Assembly (NCBI GenBank): GCA_021904315.1
Contig: CM038907.1
Location: 29,209,223 to 29,273,222 of the forward strand
DNA length: 64,000 bases
Direction: 5' to 3'
From: Sphagnum magellanicum
Lineage: Eukaryota; Streptophyta; Sphagnopsida; Sphagnales; Sphagnaceae
The notes under the pieces were generated by a model that ran no database searches, was not told where the DNA came from, and saw nothing but the letters and a program-made list of their open reading frames with translations. The position numbers were made by a program, and so were the translations under genes. Positions 52,604 to 62,800 of this stretch are shown one piece after another (the first letter of the stretch is position 1; each line of letters starts with the position of its first letter).

Positions 52604-53654
52604 GGGTGTATAAGAGATGTTGTTGACCTACCAGTTATTAACTAGTCAAACTTGAACACATAACAAGGGCTCAAGAAGAGGACATGAACTTGTAGCTTTT
52701 GCACGGCCATGACCCATGGATTCCTAATGACCTCTTCAAGTTGGATGCAAACCAAAATAGAGGACAAAAACTACATGTATTGACCTTTGACTTTGATGGT
52801 GACTGTACAGTGGAATTCTGTTTTCCAACCTTGGAGGAACGAACTCTACTCAGTATTTCAACAGGTTAACAAACTAAGCTGGCTCTGACAAGGTGATTCT
52901 ATTGGACAGATCCGCTACAATTGGAGCTTTTCATTTTGTTGTCAGTCCCTTTCTCGAAATATCTAAGAGACATGGATCGCCTAGCGTTAGCTAACATAAT
53001 GATGGTTGGGGTTGATCCATTGGAAATCCATTAATTGAAGGCTTCTCTCTTATCCTTTTGGTGGGTTTAGGGTAGTAGGCATTGGCAACAAAGAGATGCA
53101 GAGATCCCACTTGTTCCTTTGCAAGTATGAATCCCAACACCTGACGTACTTGAGTTTCACTACTTCCGACAGAATGTGTTTGATATGAGCCAAGTGGTGG
53201 AAAAGAAACCGTCTTCAAGAACACACCCAAGGTATAACACTACATCAATTTTGTTTTGCAACAGTTTTGTGGAACCAACCGATCCAAGAGTTCAAGAAAA
53301 GAAATTGCATGCGATGGAATTCACAGTCTCAAATTGCTGCTACCTTCATGTGCTGGCTTCCACAGTGTTGCAAACGAATTCGAAAGTAGAGCATTGGTAG
53401 TGAAAAGAAAGCAAACTCATGCTGCCTCCAACCCATCAAAGAATGCTTGCAAGAGAACACATCCCATTCATTTATGTCATTTCAGGAATTTATGCAGACA
53501 AAGTTCGACTGAAGACAAGTTTGTGGGTTTCCGCAAGACAAATGATGCAGCCTTGATGAAAATGCATGTGGTAGGGAGTGAGGCATGGCCATGAAACCCT
53601 CCTTCCTTGGCAGCTTTTGAGTGTCTTCTTCCTAAAGGCTGAAAAAAAAGAAAA

Positions 53655-53764
53655 GAGATCTAGAGTTGACTTGCAACCTAGACTCCACAAGACTCAAGAG
53701 CTGAATAAGAAGAAGAGAGATCTGCAATCGACTTGCAACCTAGACTCCACAAGACTCAAGAGAA
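53655..53764. repeat. tandem duplication of about 57 bp
   Basis: Two copies of gacttgcaacctagactcca with their flanks, inside the larger CACTA-like element. Confidence 0.85.
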
Positions 53765-54718
53765 GATGAATGAATCGTTAAGATCCATTTCAAGAGCTAA
53801 TGAAGAACAGAAAACAGAGGAATCTCAAGAACAACAATGACAAGCTATCCCATGCCTGGCCCCAGGATACACAACAAAAGTGCATCCAAACCCTTGATGC
53901 AAAACCCTTGATGCAAAACCCTCTTCCCTGCACAACGGCCTTCCTTCGCTATCACGTCCATATCACGGCTTGGCCAACAAACAAACAAGTCGGGAAAGAA
54001 ATGACAACCCTATCACCCTTACAAAGAACAACGAGAATTCTCACCCTAGTCTTTTTGCTTTAGACAATGGATGTGTGATTTGCAAAAGAGAAGCCAAGAA
54101 CGAATGATTTTCATCACCATGGCTTCGTCGTGATCATCATCACCATGGCCATTATGTACTACAACAACAGCACTAATTTGAAAAACCACATAAAGCATGT
54201 AATATGACTTGGGTATAATCTGTATATTATTTTAAACAAATTTAACATAAATAAACTAGACAAAAACTAAGGTGATGTATGCAATGCATATTCAAGTATG
54301 CTCCAAATACAACTTACATACAATTTATAGATAATCATTATACATAACCAGTAATACATGGGTACATCTTAGTATGTACCCATATAATAATGAGTATAAT
54401 ATGTTCGATAGACAATTGTGGACCCCTTATGCCTAAAATATGTATAATACATTTGGAATACCCATAGGGCTACGATTCATTTCGTGACATTTGCAACTAA
54501 TGGTAGGTAGAGGGGTCTTTTTGGATGGAAATTGTGTTGAAAGCTATCCAGATGAAAGGATGAACAAATCCATTAGTCGCAAGTTAGTCATAAAGTAGTT
54601 GCAAGCAAGACCAAATGCAAAAAGTAGTTGTAGATATAACCAACAATAGTTGCAAATGTCAAATAGTCGCAACTTGTCGCAAAATGGTTGGTTACCAAAA
54701 CCCAGTTTTCTTTTAGTG

Positions 54719-54824
54719 TAGTGGGTTTCACTGTGGTAAGGGTCCTTATCATGTAAAAGAAACTAACTCCACCTCGGTCGATCTTCAACCTTTTTGTGCA
54801 ACATTATATCTTCTTTTTCTTTGG
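54719..54824. repeat. large inverted repeat, right inner arm (distal part)
   Basis: Inverted match to 39977-40082 with about five differences per 100 bp. It lies between the transposon and the 585-bp extra segment. Confidence 0.85.
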
Positions 54825-55407
54825 GACAAATGCAAAATTGTCATGGTCTCAAGTTTCAACCATGTTAATGACCATGATTAACTAGTTACATAAGTGATTA
54901 GAAGGTTTAAGGGAGAACACATGGTGAGTAATATAGATAGATAATTGGGACCCTCAAAACCCTAAAACCTATTCTTAGGTAGGGTTTTGTTCATAAATGG
55001 TTAGCACAAAGGTAGGAGTAGGCAATAAATGATGAGTAGATGGTTTGTAGGTAGACAAGTACATGTAGATGGATTACTCACAGGTGAACTAAGGCGGTGG
55101 GTCCACCATAGTCGGTAGGTAAAGGCAAGAAGGTAGGTAAATTGGGTGAACAATTGTTCACTTACTTCGTTTTTACCACAGTAGTAGTCTAGTATAGGAT
55201 CGATTAAAAATAAATAGATGGGAAAGTAAAAAAAGAATTAACTAAATTAATTCCATTGCAGCTACCTAACTGTGGGACTAGAACCTCATCAAAGAAATGT
55301 TTCTCGTTCACCCATCATCAGTCATTCAATTCATCCATACATTCATCCATTCATCATCCATTTCAATATGCTCCTAATTCAAATCAAATTATAAGGTCAG
55401 GTTCTAA
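54825..55407. other. about 585-bp segment present only in the right arm
   Basis: The left arm reads ctttggtattc (minus-strand spelling) without a gap, while the right arm reads ctttgg, then this segment, then ggtattc. Only a 2-bp GG overlap is seen, with no TIRs, so this may be an insertion or a deletion from the left arm. It lies about 0.8 kb upstream of the right AP2-like gene and contains no gene. Confidence 0.75.
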
Positions 55408-56217
55408 GGTATTCATTTAGACACATTGAGGTTCTAAGTTTTTTCTTTTGGAACTATAATTAGAACTTAACTAAAGAACCAACTTATTTTTGAAATTGAA
55501 TTAGAATCTAAATTAAAAATGTTGTTGCCTCATTTTTAAATGGTTCATATTCTTTAAGTACATAAATATGATTTTATTGAAAATAACTATAAACGTGGCT
55601 CTATATTTTAAACAAGTTAATATTGCACTCAATTGGTTCTGCATAATTAATATTACGTAATCTTTATTTTAGAGTGTGTGTACTAGTTGAACAAATTAAT
55701 AATACTTTTTCTTTTTGTTTTGAGTGGTTTAGTTGTGTGTAATGAAGATGAAACCGAACCTTGTCTTAAATTGATGAGGCTCCAAATTCTTTGTGAAATA
55801 AAATGTTGAGGCCCTTGGTTGATGGCATTACCAGAAGTGAGTGTGGACCCACATCTAGTAACCTAGGGCCTTACCTAGGCCTTTTGGTTTACTAAAATAA
55901 GAGTAAAAGGTGAAAAGTAAATAAAATATATATCTAGATTAAAGCTGAATACCTGGGTGGAAAGTAAGTAAAGAAGTAATTACTAAGCTCTAAAATTGGC
56001 ATTCCTGGTAAATAGCAGCCTTTGGGACCAGATGAAAAAGCCCCAATGAAAAAGTGTCGACCTACTTCACCAACTCTAATTCATTCATCCATCTATCCAT
56101 CCTTGAGAGTAGGTAATAACTAAGAACGGTGATTGGTCCCGGTCCATTCTAGGTGCCCGAGACAGACAGGGGCAGGAAGGGAGAAGGGAGAGCCGACTCC
56201 TTGAGAAGGCCAGGCTT

Positions 56218-56223
56218 TATATA
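56218..56223 (+). promoter_or_regulatory. TATA box of right AP2-like gene
   Basis: TATATA in ggctttatatagacc. The following CT-rich leader (56245-56397) ends at a donor gag|gtaaat (56397/56398), and the next acceptor gcag is at 56648. This gives a 5' UTR intron with the start codon in exon 2. Confidence 0.65.
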
Positions 56224-56699
56224 GACCGAGCTTTGCGCTCTCCGAGTATCCGCCCTTTCCACCACCCGCACACTTGCAGCGAGCTCGCTCTCTTCTCCTC
56301 CTCCTCGCAGTTCAAGTTTGGAGCGAGCTTCTTCTTCTCCTCCTCCTCATTCGCACTTCTTCAACTCTTGCCACCTCTCCGGCTGCTGCAACTTGAGGTA
56401 AATATTCATTCTCCACACTTGTTCTTAATAAATGATGCACACGAGTTCTTTAGTTCGACTGCTTCCCGAGCTCTCATCTCTCTGTGCACACCTCCCTCTC
56501 ATTCTGTCTCTGTGTGTGTGTGTGTGTCTCTTCATTCTCTCTGTGTAGACCTCTCAGTGTGCATTCTCTCTGTGTTTTTCTGTTTTTCTGTTTTTTTTGG
56601 GCCTGTTTTGCTCAGATAATAACAAGTTTCTGCAAAATTGAATTGCAGTAGTACTTGTACAAACGAGCGTGCAGGGAGTATTATCGAAATCGAGAAATC

Positions 56700-59558
56700 A
56701 TGACTCCCCAACGTCGCGAGTCAGGAGTATTATCATCGAGACGGAAGGAAACAGCAACTGTGGGGAGCCGTGATCTCCATGCTGCAGCAGCAGCACAACC
56801 GCCGCGCAGATCGATCCACAACACGACGCCGCACAGCAGCAGCAACAGCAGCAGCCGGCGTAGTGCTCAAGCATTCACAGAACTCGGTCCGCGTCGATGC
56901 GGCGGGATCGTCGACAATATTCCTGCAGCAGCACCAACAGCGCCACCACCCAGAAGATCAACCCACAAGTTTATACACTTCTATCTAAACACCAGCTTGT
57001 ATGGTGCCTGGCAAAAGTAAGTAAGAAACTACCCAACAATAAACGATCGATCTGAGATTGCTGTTGCTGCATTGTAGTAGCAAAAATACTGATGATGTTG
57101 CAGTGTACGTGGTTTGATCTTGTGGGTTTCTTTTGCCTTGTACAGAGCTTATGAAGGAACCGACAAGATGCGAATCTTCATTGGTAAGAAGCACACGAAC
57201 TTCACTGATCCTGCAGTACGCTCCATGCACGTCCACGAGGTTTGAAAGCATCACATGCTGCACATCAGATAGGACTCACAGAATTCGCTGAAAATTCTTC
57301 AAGAATTAGCTCCTGTCCTTCAGCTCATGTGTCCTTATGTGTAATTGCCTGTCTGATCAGCAGCCGATCATGATGTGCCAGTGTCATGAGACCTTGTTTG
57401 TCATGTGCTGCTGCAGGTTGTTACCGTGAAGAAGAGGAAGCTCTAAGGTACGTGTTTAAACGTTGTCTATCATCATGAGACTTACAGGAACTATTTTTGC
57501 CTTTCTTCCGTGTTTGAAGCTTGTTTGTTTGATGTTCTAGCAAGCTGTTGCTGCTGCTGCTTTGATAACGTTAATATTCTGATCAAGCTCTTCTGCTGCT
57601 GCGGCTGCTCCTGCAGGGCCCAAGACAGGGCATGCTTGAAATTCAAATTGCCAACCGAAATGCTGCACTACCCTGAAGAAGATTATGTGGACGATGAAGA
57701 GCTGGTGAGTTTATCGTCTCCAGCTGCTACCATGATCAGATCTGCATCTGCCTTGGGGCTCGCCACCCAAGTGATCAATCCAGGATGCATTTTCTCTCAG
57801 GATCTATGAATGCAGAGAATTTGTACTTCTTATTTCAAAGATCATGCATGTCAGTATGATGATTCCTCCTCCTGCTGCTGATGCTGCTGCAGAGGCAAAC
57901 ATTGAACCACGAGGAATTTGCACAACTCCTTCGATCTGAGAGCCGGAATTGCTACAAAACAGTGGCGCCATCAAAATGTAAGACTTTTGTATTTCAGGCC
58001 TAGCTTCTACAGGTCGGAGCTGATCTGGTTTGCTAGTTGAGTCTGATGATCTTGTGTAAGATCTGATGATGCATTGCCTAGTGTGCAGGTCTAAAGAAAC
58101 TGCAAGAGAAGATGATGCAGAGTGGCCAGCTACATTCAACTGATGATCACCAACCTGCTCCTCCTGCAAGGAAGTCTGGTACAGCTCCTCATGACATGAG
58201 GAGCTGCACCCCAGCTGCTGGCATACCCATGGCTGCAGCAGGTGGGTTCAGGTTAGCAGCAGCAGCAGGAGCAGCTGATCAAGAGGATCAACAGCACTTC
58301 CAATTGCAAGTTCGAGATCATTTTCTGGACAAGCTGCTTAATTGCATTCCCAGAAGAAAACGTTCTCGCAAGACCAAATTGCAGAAAGTGCCTGAGATCA
58401 AGACACTAGGGATGATGATGACTCTTCCTAAAGCAGCTGCTACTGTGGAAAGCACTTTGACTGCTACTGTCACCAAACCTCAGGACAGTACTAAGAGCTG
58501 CAGCAGGTAACTAGACTTCTTCTTCACTTGGTTACATCAACAACATGCACTATTGCCAAAGATCAGCCAGCTGCTGCTGCCTGCTTATTTATTGTTTAAA
58601 TTTCATTCAAGCTCAGGAACAATCATGTCTACTGACAGTCAGATCTTCTATTGCATGATCATTGACATCTTTTTATCTGCTTACCCAAACTGCAGATCCA
58701 ACATCATGGAGCTCCAGGCGCATCATCAGCAGAGCTTCAAATCCAGCACAAGTCTGGATTTGGCAAACAACATGAATTCTTTGTGCATACCCACCAGGTA
58801 CAAAATCTTCCCACCATCACGGAAGCTTGTTTACGGTTTAGGATTCAGGGTTTGGGGAACCTTTATGATTCAGGGGTTTAGGGTTCAGGGTTGAAGGGTT
58901 TGAGGTTTGGGGTTTAGGGTGCAAAATAGGGAACTTGTATGGTATACATTTCAGTTCAGGTAAAATCTGGGCTGCAATGATAAGCTCTGTCCACCTATAA
59001 TCAGGTAACTTGCTTGTTTAAGGTTCGGGGTTATGGTTTTGGGGTTTAGGATGCAAAATAGGAGAACTTGTATGTTGTAAATAAGTTCAGGTAAACTTAG
59101 CTAATATTGTTTTTGGGTCAAACCTCAAACCCTGAACCCTAAACCCTTCTTCAGAGATTTGTTCAAATGATATTTATCTAGACTTTTGTTTTCTGAAGTT
59201 ACAACGGCTGTTTACTAATCTCTCAAACTAACTACCTGGAAATTTGTGCAGGTCAAGATCCATCTGTAAAGTGGTAAGTTCGCTTCTTTACCTGCTTTTC
59301 CATGTACAGTAGAATTGTATCCTCGTTCTAACAGCTCGCATAAACGGAGTGTAAAGTTTGAACTCTGCATGAGTAATTTCCCACTGATAAATTATTTCTC
59401 ATTTTGAGCAAATTCAAGGAACTTTGACAAAACCTTTTGTCATGGAATTAACTTTTCTTTGTTTTTGGTGCAATTTTTTGCAGAGATCATGTCTGAAGTT
59501 GGACATCATTCAACTGAACTATTCATTCAACAGAGCCAAGTTTGAGACATATGTGTAA
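56700..59558 (+). CDS. diverged AP2/ANT-like protein with R1-like segment and linker, no R2 (right-arm copy)
   Basis: Nine coding exons join in frame with GT-AG sites: 56700-57016, 57146-57183, 57417-57447, 57617-57704, 57893-57977, 58089-58506, 58696-58797, 59252-59273, 59484-59558 (1176 nt, 391 aa). Residues 1-86 are Ala/Ser/Arg-rich. Residues 87-158 resemble AP2 repeat 1: MRIFIGCYREEEEALRAQDR then ACLKFKLPTEML and EEDYVDDEEL parallels QVYLGGYD-EE-AARAYD-AALKYWG---TNF--S-YE-E--EM. Residues 159-187 (LNHEEFAQLLRSESRN then VAPSK) parallel the R1-R2 linker (MTR-EFVA-LRR-SSGFSRG-SKYRG). The YRGV and WxAR DNA-contact residues of R1 are lost, and nothing like R2 follows. Instead come a Gln/Ala-rich stretch and a basic RRKRSRK (275-281), a likely nuclear signal. 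The AP2 assignment is inference from pattern; it may be a nuclear regulator lacking normal DNA binding. Confidence 0.6.
58820..59150. repeat. telomere-like degenerate repeats in intron (right arm)
   Basis: Many gggtttaggg and gggttcaggg words in the intron between exons 58696-58797 and 59252-59273. It also includes a direct duplication of a 60-bp phrase (ggggtttagggtgcaaaata near 58910 and a variant near 59040). Confidence 0.8.
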
Positions 59559-59594
59559 CTGGACTATGGATCTTCTTGTCCTTTTGTATATGTC

Positions 59595-59830
59595 AGTCAT
59601 CCATTAGTTGGATGTTTCTGGTACACGGCCTCAATTTTGGGTATGTTGGTTGGTCATCATGTTGGTCATATCCATGAGTTGGATGCTTGTAGTATACTCA
59701 GTTTTCATTTTTGGTACATTTTTTGGTCATCCATTCATTGGATGTTTCTAGTATGCAGCATCAAGTTTTGGTATGTTGGTCATCCATGAGTTTGAGATTT
59801 CGAGGATGCAGCATCTAATCTTGGGTTGTC
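59595..59830. repeat. short tandem repeats straddling the palindrome edge
   Basis: Three to four diverged units built on catccattagttggatgttt, ctggtac/ctagtatgcagcatc and ttttggtatgttggtcat. The inverted-repeat arm ends inside the array at 59677; the left arm keeps only its first part. Confidence 0.75.
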
Positions 59831-62800
59831 AAGATAATATCTGAGGATGATTTAAGCATACAGACAAGTCTTGTAAAGAACTGGAAAATGGTGTTGTCAT
59901 TTAGGTCATGTAATATACTTAGCTCAGTGTGATGGGTGCTGGCTCACAATTATGGATGTGTTGATTTGTCATGGAATATCGAATGCTTGTCTATTGTGAC
60001 CTTATGTATCAGGAATATTGTTGAATTATGTTCTTACTTTCAGTGGGACTCCAGAACTTTTCTGCAAATTTCAGAAGCTAATATTTTGTTGCTGGACTTG
60101 ATCCATGTATGTGGCTCTTTGATGTCTAATCATAAATTGTTTGAACAGGCTTGTGTATTTTGACGTGCAACTTAATGTCCTGCTCTGTTCCAAAAATTTT
60201 AGTTAGGCTATGTTGATACACTTAGTCAAGTCTTACTACCATCTTTTACATGTGTACGGGAATGCCTACTCCTGAACGGCTCCCCTAATTATTTGAGGGT
60301 TATAGCCACAAGGGTGGTAGCCTGAGATTGTAGGCCCGAGAATGAAGGCAGCCCATCAGAGCAGGCCTTCCCAAGTCTAAAGCATAAAAGGTTTTATATT
60401 AAAATGGCAAAAGGTTTGCATGGGACCAGTGGAAGGGTCCTCCAACTGACAAACAAATCTTCTGTGCAGGGAGGTGCTTTCAAATATAAAGAAAAAAACC
60501 TTGAAGTGCTTTACACTACTAAGCTATGGCCCTTAAGCTATGAATGAAGTCCCCAACATCTGTAAATAGGACTTCTTGAATGCCAAACCAGCATTATCAT
60601 TATTAACCAAGGGGCGAGTGTGGGAACTGGTTGCAAATCCTGCATGGGGGAAACCCAAGCACCACCAGACTGGTAAACTTTAAGAATGTGTTTGAAATGG
60701 GTGAGCTAACCTCAAGTCATTTTATACAATTGAGAAAACCACGAGTCATTTTGATTCATGCAGAATTTGCCACTTCATCTTGGCATTACCATCAAAAGAT
60801 AATCAGTACCGTATCCAATTCCTACATAGATCTCCATTGGTGAGTGGGATGTGTTAACAAGGAATTCATTTGAATGTAGAACTCATGTCAAAGAGGACAC
60901 AACTCAATGGTAGGATGGAAATGGAAAACTTATTGCTGATTATGCTAAACACCTGAGGTTGTCTTGAATCACTTCCTTAGTTAAAAACATATAGAACAGA
61001 TTTCAGTTTTCGAATTCAGAACCAGCCATGCCAGATTCCATTAAATCCAACTCCGCTTTCTCCTTTCTCTTATGACCCAGTGTGTGAGTTTAGCAATTGT
61101 GAGAAAAGCAAGTTCATGGGCAAACTTTTATTTTGGGGGAGGGGTTGATTTTACTTACAAACACCACCTCAACATAATACTCAGTGGTTCTAAGGTTGGA
61201 TACTATCAGGTTGGGTACTTCAAATCTGACCAATTGGGATGATGCTTTCCCTAAAATCTTGGCTACAATTCCATGGGGCAAAGCATCTAAGGAAATTGCA
61301 AAGCTTTAAAATTTCTAAAAGTTGCACAATGGATGAATGTGTCATCTCATTTTTCATGTTTTCACCCTTGGTCTCTAAGTTTTCATCCATCATACAACTT
61401 CAACTTTTCATCAATACCTTAATTGAAAGGTTGATCCAATATTCTACATTGTGATGGATGAAATCATAAGGTTTACATCACACATGTGTCATGAGCCATG
61501 GCCTCGCAATGTAATAAAAACCACATTTAATTGTAGTGTCAAAATCTTATCATATGTGATTTAAAATTTCATATCAATTTAGATATAACCATGGTGTAAA
61601 CAACTGTGTTCTTAGAAAGTCTTTTCTATTTCTATTCTAATAGTCATTTTATTATTAAAACACTTTGACACTTGAATTCTTTTTGCTAGTAACTCAAAAT
61701 CCAATCAAGTTTTTCTGCATACGAACCTATATATTTAGTTAGTTAAATCTTTTGACCACATAAACCACTTAATTACCTTGGATTCACTTGTTATATTCAT
61801 TAAAAATAATATCATACTAAATGGCACAATTTGTTTTATATTTTTGATCCCAAAACAACATTATATAGACATATATGTTAATTAAAAAATAATTTCACAT
61901 AAATGGTTTTGAAAATCATACCCTTGAACACAAATACATTTATAATGCATATTATTATTATTATTATTAAACATTATTTTTAAAGGCACTAGCATACACT
62001 ATGAATTTTTACATATCATCATGTGTAACAATCATAACAAAAAAAATTCTTAACACAAAGAAGGCTTCCACATTTGGTATTATGCTTTCTAAAGGGTCAT
62101 AAACTAAAATAAGTTGAAATTTCATTAATTTTATATCCATTACTAGCTGAAAATTTCAGAATCAAAAAACCAATTTCCAAAGTTAAGATTTAAATTTTAA
62201 TTAATTAATCATCAATTTGTTGTTGAATCCGATTAGGGATTAAGGTATTATTCTTCAAAAATATAATAGTAAAAACTCCTAATGGTGATAATTTTTTTTC
62301 TATGGTATAGCTATTTCATAAGGTTAGGAGAATATGGCGACCAACATAAATAAAAAAGAAGGAAAAAAAAAAGGGGGTACTAGGGCCAATAATTCTACCT
62401 TTCAATAGAATTATTACCTCATTGTTACATGAATAAGGCATTAAAAAAAACCCACAAAAATAAAGGAAAAAAATCTAATGGGACCTCCGGTCCATTACCC
62501 CTTTGTTGGCCTCCTTTTCCTAACTATCCCCATGGTAATAGTTTCTTTCCACACCTTTACCTCATTAACACATGCACATACACCAAGACATGTATTCAAA
62601 AGTCCTTATAAAACCTTTTCTTTTTTGTTATGCTTTCATAGCCAAAAGAAATATCACATGTTGCCTTCCCTATGGCAATATATTAAAAGAAGAAGAATGA
62701 AGAAAAAATCCAAAGAGGAGAAAAGAAAAAGAAAGAGCTAGAAGGAACCACACCCCCTCTTTAAATCCCTCAAGTTTTCATTTTTTTCTCACTTCTTTCT

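Larger units (their letters stand above)
48304..54718. mobile_element. CACTA-like transposon, 6415 bp, TAG target duplication
   Basis: Starts CACAAGAAGGAAAACC and ends (inverted) CACTAAAAGAAAACTGGG, flanked by TAG at 48301-48303 and TAG at 54719-54721. The empty site survives in the left arm (rc of 40077-40084 reads gatagtagg), which confirms the borders. Subterminal gcgact/agtcgc motifs are dense at 48330-48440 and 54560-54690. Three-bp duplications and subterminal arrays are typical of CACTA (CMC/EnSpm) elements. No transposase (TnpD-type) reading frame was recognised, so it is probably non-autonomous. Several exon-like open frames lie inside, all without recognised homology. Confidence 0.85.
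55408..59677. repeat. large inverted repeat, right outer arm
   Basis: Mirror of 35709-39978 (sum 95386). Carries the plus-strand copy of the AP2-like gene and its promoter. Homology starts exactly at ggtattc (55408) and stops at tccatga (59677), inside a short tandem repeat. Confidence 0.95.

Noticed and set aside
35709-59677. Sex-chromosome origin of the palindrome
   Set aside because: Gene-bearing palindromes with identical arms occur on sex chromosomes, but nothing else in the window supports this, so it is noted only as a comparison.
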